From Bacteroidales bacterium (GTDB taxonomy: Bacteria; Bacteroidota; Bacteroidia; Bacteroidales; WCHB1-69): 11,066 nucleotides of DNA. The stretch lies in assembly GCA_031272415.1 (NCBI GenBank), contig JAISTU010000180.1, forward strand, positions 1 to 11,066, in the 5' to 3' direction. This document shows positions 6,206-11,066 of this stretch, one piece after another. Position 1 is the first letter of the stretch. Each line of letters opens with the position of its first letter. The notes under the pieces are model-generated. The model was not told the origin of the DNA. It saw only the letters and a program-made list of their open reading frames with translations, and made no database searches. Both the position numbers and the translations under genes were made by a program.

Positions 6206-7552
6206 ATGGGGGAAGGATTGCAAAAAATGGGAAGTGTAAAACAAGGGAGTAAATTTCTGCCTAAAATTGAGTTTGCACCTTTGTCGGATATTAAAACCTT
6301 TGAGGAGCATAAATTAAGAGAATTGCTTTTTTATCTTTCTCAAAAATCTCCATTTTACCGACAACTCTTTCAAAATGAGCATATTACGGTTGAAAAAATA
6401 CAAACTTTGGAGGATTTAAAACATATTCCTGTTACGACAAAGGAAGATTTGCAATGTCATAATTCGGATTTCTATTGTGTTGAAAAAGAGCAATTTGTGG
6501 ATTATATCACTACATCCGGCACTTTGTCCGACCCGACCACTTTTGCACTCACAGACAAAGATTTAGATAGATTGGCATACAACGAGGCTATTTCTTTTAC
6601 TTGTGCCGGCGGTCATGCAGGCGAAATTTATCAATTGATGACCACTATTGACAAGCGTTTTATGGCAGGTTTGGCATATTTTTTGGGCATTAGAATGATG
6701 GGGGCAAGCATTGTGCGTGTTGGAAACGGCATGCCTGAATTGCAATGGGATACCATACAACGTATTCAGCCTCAAACGATTATATGTGTTCCTTCTTTTA
6801 TTCTCAAAATTATTCAATACGCAGAAGAACACAATATTGATTACCAAAATTCAAGTATAAAAAAAGCGGTTTGTATTGGTGAAAATATTAGAGATAATGA
6901 TTTCAATCTCAATATTTTAGGACAAAAAATTCAACAGAAATGGGATATTCAACTTTTTTCTACTTATGCATCCACCGAAATGAGTACCACTTTTTGCGAA
7001 TGTGAGGCTGGCAAAGGCGGACATCATCATCCTGAACTCATTATTTGTGAATTGTTGGACCAGAATAATATGCCTGTGCAAGAAGGACAAGCAGGTGAAT
7101 TGACAATCAGTACATTAGGAGTAGAAGGAATGCCATTGTTGCGCTTTAAAACAGGAGATATGGTAACTTTTGATAAACGTCCTTGCACTTGCGGACGCAC
7201 AAGCATGAGAATTAGCCCTGTTATTGGACGTAAAAATCAAATGATAAAACTAAAAGGGACAACACTTTATCCGTCTTCTATTTTCGATGTGCTTGATAAT
7301 CTGAATTTTGTGGAAAATTATTTGGTAGAAGTGTACTCCAATGAAATAGGGACTGACAGCGTGAGAGTGGTAATGGGTTGTCATAATCAAAGTGAAAAGA
7401 TAATCAAAATTGCCAAAGATAGTTTTCGTGCCAAATTGAGAGTAACACCTGACATTGTTTTTGAAAATATTGAGCATATTCGCCAAATTTCAATGCCTGA
7501 TATTAAGCGAAAACCCGTGAAATTTATTGATAAAAGAGTAAAAAAACCGTAA
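6206..7552 (+). CDS. Phenylacetate-CoA-ligase-like (PaaK family) adenylate-forming enzyme
   Basis: Members activate a carboxylic acid with ATP to an acyl-adenylate and usually transfer it to CoA. The 448-residue protein shows IQTLEDLKHIPVTTKEDL (65-82, the PaaK-type segment before the phosphate loop), the loop TTSGTLSDPT (102-111) in place of the usual TSGTTGKPT, YASTEM at 254-259 (YG.TE-like aromatic/Mg site), GELTISTLG at 297-305, and LLRFKTGD at 311-318 with the ribose-binding Asp. The C-terminal lid ends in DIKRKPVKFIDKR (432-444), supplying the expected catalytic Lys. CEC (264-266), HHH (273-275) and CTC (327-329) could bind a metal. No phenylacetate catabolic genes are nearby, so the substrate is unknown and paaK is not assigned. 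The ATG at 6206 is used, but an ATG at 6227 preceded by AAGGA (6213-6217, 9 nt spacer) may be the true start. Confidence 0.88.
   Translation: MGEGLQKMGSVKQGSKFLPKIEFAPLSDIKTFEEHKLRELLFYLSQKSPFYRQLFQNEHITVEKIQTLEDLKHIPVTTKEDLQCHNSDFYCVEKEQFVDYITTSGTLSDPTTFALTDKDLDRLAYNEAISFTCAGGHAGEIYQLMTTIDKRFMAGLAYFLGIRMMGASIVRVGNGMPELQWDTIQRIQPQTIICVPSFILKIIQYAEEHNIDYQNSSIKKAVCIGENIRDNDFNLNILGQKIQQKWDIQLFSTYASTEMSTTFCECEAGKGGHHHPELIICELLDQNNMPVQEGQAGELTISTLGVEGMPLLRFKTGDMVTFDKRPCTCGRTSMRISPVIGRKNQMIKLKGTTLYPSSIFDVLDNLNFVENYLVEVYSNEIGTDSVRVVMGCHNQSEKIIKIAKDSFRAKLRVTPDIVFENIEHIRQISMPDIKRKPVKFIDKRVKKP
6213..6217 (+). promoter_or_regulatory. Possible Shine-Dalgarno for the alternative PaaK-like start at 6227
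   Basis: AAGGA at 6213-6217 lies 9 nt before ATG 6227, a normal spacing, whereas ATG 6206 is preceded only by A-rich sequence. Use of 6227 would shorten the protein by 7 residues and widen the gap from the preceding gene to 33 nt. Many Bacteroidetes genes lack such a site, so this does not settle the start. Confidence 0.4.
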
Positions 7553-7565
7553 AAATTTTAGAATT

Positions 7566-10157
7566 ATGCCAACAATAACCAAAACACAGCAACAAGATTT
7601 TGTAAATGAACTTTCGCGGGCAAAAAAAGAAAGCGATGTGAGAATTGTATATCGAAATCTGTTTAAAACCTTTTACGGCAATCAGGTGCGGATTATTACC
7701 GAAGAATTTGGCACTGATATTCTCATAGAAAGTACGGATTTATTTTATAAACTTAAATTGCTTGCTGAAATTAAATATGAATCCGATTTTACGGCTTTCA
7801 AAACCGAGCGGGCAAAGGTAGTGGAGCAAATCATTTATTATTTGTATCATTTTCGCAAAAAGGGCGAAATTTTACCCAATATTCTTGTGGCTGCCGACAG
7901 AAATGAATTGTTTGTTATCTATGGACCAAAATTGTATGCTTATTTGGACAATGATTATGATTGGACTATAAAACCGTCAGAATCATATAAATACAATCTT
8001 GAATTATTTAATGAATTGTTAAAAGACCCCAATTTGGATGTTTTTGTTTACAATCTTCGCTCTCTCAATTTTGATTTTAATTATATTTTTACGCTCATTG
8101 ACGAGTTATTGCAATTAAACGGCAAATTCAGCACCATTGAGGTAAGTCATAATTCATTACTTAAAATTTTTGAAGATTTTAATAAAAATGTTTTTGGCGG
8201 TTTGGCAATAGATTCTAAAATTAAAATGCAAATTTTGTTTAATAAATTCCTTGACAATGGGAAAGTTTATTTGCATCCGCAGAAAAAAAATATCATTTGC
8301 GTAATAACAGACAACAAACGCATAACAGAATATCCTCTTAACGCATCGCAATTTGAAGCATTTTTCTCGCAATATAACATTAAGGATTTCAATGCATACA
8401 GACAACTTTCCGAAATTGCGGATACGCTACTCGAAGAAATTCAAAGACGTTTTACAGGCGACTTTTGGACACCCAAAATATGGGTAGATAAAGCCCACGA
8501 ATTGATTGAAAATGAATTAGGTAGCGATTGGAAAGAAAAGTATATTGTCTGGGATGCGGCAGCAGGCACTAAAAATCTGACACGGGATTACAAATTTTCT
8601 CAATTATATTGCTCTACCATACATGAAGAGGAAATTGCCATTTCAGATATATACAATCCCGAAGCCGTTACTTTTCAATATGATTTTCTCAATGATGATG
8701 TTTGGCTGCATAATGGGAAGCGTGAAATTACAGACGCTTTGAAAATGCCACTTGAGTTGTATAATGCTCTCAAAGAAAAGCGACCAATGGTGTTTTTTAT
8801 GAATCCGCCGTATGGTAGCAATGGAGATAATGCCAACCGTTCGGGGAAACGTGATAAAGAAGGCATTGCAAAGAGCAAAATCAACAACATAATGCTTGAT
8901 AATGGCATTGGGGCTTCGGCAGCACAAGAATTGTATTGTCAATTTATCTACCGCACACAACTTTTAGCAAAGACTTTCGGCTATGAAACTGATTTTCACT
9001 TCTTCTACTTCTTTAATAAAGGCTTTCTTACAAGCCCAAGTTTTGCCTCATTTACAGGTAAACTTTGTCGCCAATTTTCGTTTGAAAAAGGATTTATGTT
9101 TAATGCAGGAGAATTTAATGGCACATCAAGCACATGGGGAGTAATTTTTTCACATTGGAAACTAAATCTAAACACTAATCCTCAAAACAAATTTTCATTC
9201 GATGTTTTGGAGAGCAAGAATGGTAAAATTGTTAAAAAAGGTAAATGGATAGGAAAATGCTTGAATAAAAAAGATGTGATTAGTAATTTCATTATTTCAA
9301 ATAAGAATACGGAACTTTTAAATAATGGGCGTTATCCTAAAACAAAAAATGGCATAGATATCCCTGATGACAAAACACAGTCAAGAGGGAAAATGTACAA
9401 GAGTGCTTTCGGATATTTTCATAATTGTGGTAACAATATTCAATTTTCCGACAAATATACAGGTTTGTATTCAATGTGTTTTAATCACGGCGATGGTCAA
9501 AATATTACTGTCGAAAACTTTGAACAATGTTTTATTACCTTTGCAGTTCGCAAATCTACATTAGAGGTATTTCGCGAGCAAGACTTGCTTTGGGTGCGAG
9601 ATAAGGATATTTTTCGCCGTCCGTCTGAAAAATTGCAAAAATCAAAAAAATGGACTGAATTTGTTGCCGATTGTGTGGTTTATTCGCTCTTTGCAAGCGG
9701 TTCAAATCAAACAGCATTAAGGAATTATGAATACAACGGCAAACAATGGCGGGTGAATAACGAATTTTTCTGGCTCTCTAAATCGAAAATCACTGAATTG
9801 GCAGTCAAATATGGCAATATGGCAACACAAATAGATGCTGACGGAGACACGGAACGCTTTGTGTATCAATGGTTAAGCAAAGATAAGAACAACATCTCAA
9901 CAGAGGCAACACAATTGTTATCTTTTGCCACCGAATTATTGGAAAAATCTTTTGTTTTGAGAGAAACATACGCACAAATGTATCCACAATATCACCTCAA
10001 TGCGTGGGATGCAGGTTGGTTGCAAATTTATAAAATGATTTTCTCTAACGACCGTATAAATGACAGTTTAAAAGACTTTCAAAATGAATTTAAAAGCCAT
10101 TTAAACGCACTTGGAGAAAAAATATTTCAAATAGCAAATGAAGATGAAATGATATGA
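7566..10157 (+). CDS. Fused restriction endonuclease / N6-adenine DNA methyltransferase (type IIG-like)
   Basis: This 863-residue protein appears to combine cleavage and methylation in one chain. Near the N-terminus, FGTDIL (Asp51), LLAEIKYE (Glu68-x-Lys70) and QIIYYL (Gln88/Tyr92) give a PD-(D/E)XK nuclease pattern like HsdR N-terminal domains. After a helical spacer come FTGDFWTPKIWVDKA (296-310, motif X region), IVWDAAAGTKNLTRDY (327-342, SAM motif I) and VFFMNPPYGS (409-418, catalytic motif IV NPPY). The X-I-IV order is that of gamma-class amino-methyltransferases modifying adenine N6. The remaining about 440 residues complete the MTase fold and probably contain the target-recognition region. 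No separate specificity or nuclease gene adjoins. Motif I has Lys336 where the second Gly of GxG is usual; the catalytic tetrapeptide is intact. The gene starts 13 nt after the PaaK-like gene and overlaps the next by 4 nt. A methylation-only defence component is the main alternative. The recognition site cannot be read from sequence. Confidence 0.85.
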   Translation: MPTITKTQQQDFVNELSRAKKESDVRIVYRNLFKTFYGNQVRIITEEFGTDILIESTDLFYKLKLLAEIKYESDFTAFKTERAKVVEQIIYYLYHFRKKGEILPNILVAADRNELFVIYGPKLYAYLDNDYDWTIKPSESYKYNLELFNELLKDPNLDVFVYNLRSLNFDFNYIFTLIDELLQLNGKFSTIEVSHNSLLKIFEDFNKNVFGGLAIDSKIKMQILFNKFLDNGKVYLHPQKKNIICVITDNKRITEYPLNASQFEAFFSQYNIKDFNAYRQLSEIADTLLEEIQRRFTGDFWTPKIWVDKAHELIENELGSDWKEKYIVWDAAAGTKNLTRDYKFSQLYCSTIHEEEIAISDIYNPEAVTFQYDFLNDDVWLHNGKREITDALKMPLELYNALKEKRPMVFFMNPPYGSNGDNANRSGKRDKEGIAKSKINNIMLDNGIGASAAQELYCQFIYRTQLLAKTFGYETDFHFFYFFNKGFLTSPSFASFTGKLCRQFSFEKGFMFNAGEFNGTSSTWGVIFSHWKLNLNTNPQNKFSFDVLESKNGKIVKKGKWIGKCLNKKDVISNFIISNKNTELLNNGRYPKTKNGIDIPDDKTQSRGKMYKSAFGYFHNCGNNIQFSDKYTGLYSMCFNHGDGQNITVENFEQCFITFAVRKSTLEVFREQDLLWVRDKDIFRRPSEKLQKSKKWTEFVADCVVYSLFASGSNQTALRNYEYNGKQWRVNNEFFWLSKSKITELAVKYGNMATQIDADGDTERFVYQWLSKDKNNISTEATQLLSFATELLEKSFVLRETYAQMYPQYHLNAWDAGWLQIYKMIFSNDRINDSLKDFQNEFKSHLNALGEKIFQIANEDEMI

Positions 10158-11047
10158 AAAATTTAGGAAATTATATGGAAATAAAACCATCGGAAATGCC
10201 CTTGCAAGCAGACGGCAGTGTATATCACTTAAATTTACACCCTTCGGAATTGGCTGATAATGTGTTACTTGTGGGCGACCCCAATCGCGTGGCAACAGTA
10301 TCCGCTTTTTTTGATACAATTGAGGTACGCAAAAGCAATCGCGAAATCAACACACATACAGGAACTTACAAAAATAAACGTTTTACAGTGCTTTCTACCG
10401 GCATGGGCTGCGATAATATTGATATAGTACTCAATGAGTTAGACGCTTTGGTGAATATTGATTTAGAAAAAAGATGTGTAAAAAAAGAACATAAATCATT
10501 GAATATCATTCGTTTAGGAACTTGTGGAGGTTTGCAGCCACATTTGGACATCAATACTTTTATTGCGTCTGCCTATGGTCTGGGAATGGATGGTTTATTA
10601 CATTATTATGAACATGCTAATTCCTTCTCTGACAGCGAAATAGATAAAATTTTTATGGCAAAAACATTGTGGAATGCCAATTTTCCAAAACCTTATTCTG
10701 TGTCGGCATCACCTGCATTGTTGGAAAAAGTTGCTTTTGATATGCAAAAGGGTATAACTATCACAGCATCAGGATTTTATGCTCCTCAATGCAGAACATT
10801 ACGATTGCCTTTGGGAATGCCTGATTTTGCCCACCGTTTGAGAGATACAACTGCCAAAGGACTCTATTTTACTAACATGGAAATGGAAACTTCTGCCCTT
10901 TATTGTCTATCTAAATTGCTGGTACACAATGCTTTAACCATTTGCATCATTATCGCTAACCGCTGCAATGGAAATTTTAGCAAAAACTATTCCCCCGCAA
11001 TGGAAAATTTAATACAACTTACCCTTGATAGAATGGCAAAAATGTAG
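10154..11047 (+). CDS. Nucleoside phosphorylase (uridine/purine phosphorylase, PNP_UDP_1 family)
   Basis: The enzyme reversibly splits a nucleoside with phosphate into free base and (deoxy)ribose-1-phosphate in salvage. In the 297-residue reading, VLLVGDPNRV (37-46) gives the GDP.R phosphate-binding motif, VLSTGMGCDNID (79-90) matches the family's STGMG segment, IRLGTCGGLQ (119-128) is the GTCG phosphate/ribose loop, and NMEMETSALY (241-250) is the signature EMETSALY motif contacting ribose. FYAPQCR at 208-214 lies in the base-recognition region. Uridine is a likely substrate, but base preference cannot be fixed by eye. The ATG at 10154 overlaps the R-M stop as ATGA, suggesting coupled translation. 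A second ATG at 10175, with AGGAAA at 10165-10170, would give 290 residues starting MEIKPSEM and agrees better with the starts I recall for relatives. The gene is complete; only 19 nt of the window follow. Confidence 0.92.
   Translation: MKNLGNYMEIKPSEMPLQADGSVYHLNLHPSELADNVLLVGDPNRVATVSAFFDTIEVRKSNREINTHTGTYKNKRFTVLSTGMGCDNIDIVLNELDALVNIDLEKRCVKKEHKSLNIIRLGTCGGLQPHLDINTFIASAYGLGMDGLLHYYEHANSFSDSEIDKIFMAKTLWNANFPKPYSVSASPALLEKVAFDMQKGITITASGFYAPQCRTLRLPLGMPDFAHRLRDTTAKGLYFTNMEMETSALYCLSKLLVHNALTICIIIANRCNGNFSKNYSPAMENLIQLTLDRMAKM
10165..10170 (+). promoter_or_regulatory. Candidate ribosome binding site for the alternative phosphorylase start at 10175
   Basis: AGGAAA lies 4 nt before ATG 10175, closer than ideal. 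If used, the phosphorylase would start 18 nt after the R-M stop codon rather than overlapping it. The site is weak in itself; it matters because it bears on the choice between 10154 and 10175. Confidence 0.35.
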
Positions 11048-11066
11048 AGACATCAAGTGTCGAACT
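11044..11066. repeat. Short hairpin repeat beginning GTAGAGACA, running to the window edge
   Basis: GACA (11049-11052) and TGTC (11058-11061) form a 4 bp stem around a 5-base loop. The GTAGAG(A)CA start matches the element at 2781, suggesting a second member of the same dispersed family. It overlaps the end of the phosphorylase gene, so that stop codon (TAG, 11045-11047) lies inside the repeat. The right end may be cut off. A weak terminator role cannot be excluded, but no T-run is in view. Confidence 0.4.

Noticed and set aside
7566..10157. Type I R-M or BREX/DISARM locus
   Set aside because: There is no HsdS, HsdR helicase, PglZ, BrxC or DrmA-like gene beside it; the methyltransferase and nuclease are in one chain and the neighbours are metabolic.

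Overview
The window looks like a piece of a Bacteroidetes chromosome, most likely order Bacteroidales. It is AT-rich, Shine-Dalgarno signals are mostly weak or absent, and two sites match the Bacteroidetes -7 promoter element TATCTTTG. The proteins (Kdo transferase, a 67K-type SppA, a Bacteroidetes-style phenylacetate-CoA-ligase-like enzyme, Rpn-family nuclease) fit that phylum. The assignment rests on recognition of families and motifs, not on a search.

Layout. At the left edge (1-504, +) is the C-terminal part of an Rpn/PD-(D/E)XK-type recombination-promoting nuclease, cut by the window boundary. It converges on a minus-strand pair: a predicted outer-membrane beta-barrel protein (2694-1894), followed 4 nt later by waaA/kdtA (1889-642), the Kdo transferase of lipid A-core synthesis. 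A 345 nt intergenic region (2695-3039) holds two divergent promoters that are near copies of each other, a heptanucleotide tandem repeat and a small hairpin repeat.

From 3040 to the right end all genes are on the plus strand with small gaps and may form one transcription unit: an exported barrel-like protein (3040), sppA (3821), a single-pass membrane protein (5612), a PaaK-like adenylate-forming enzyme (6206), a stand-alone fused restriction-modification enzyme (7566) and a nucleoside phosphorylase (10154) whose start overlaps the R-M stop as ATGA. No strong promoter is visible after the one at about 2993.

The left half is an envelope theme: LPS core assembly, two exported barrel-like proteins and an inner-membrane protease. 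The right half mixes metabolic genes with one defence-type gene. The most notable item is the R-M enzyme: a PD-(D/E)XK domain and a gamma-type N6-adenine methyltransferase in one chain, with a non-canonical SAM motif (Lys where the second Gly of GxG is expected), placed without its own visible promoter between two metabolic genes. I see no tRNA, rRNA, CRISPR array, complete insertion sequence or clearly undescribed multi-gene system.
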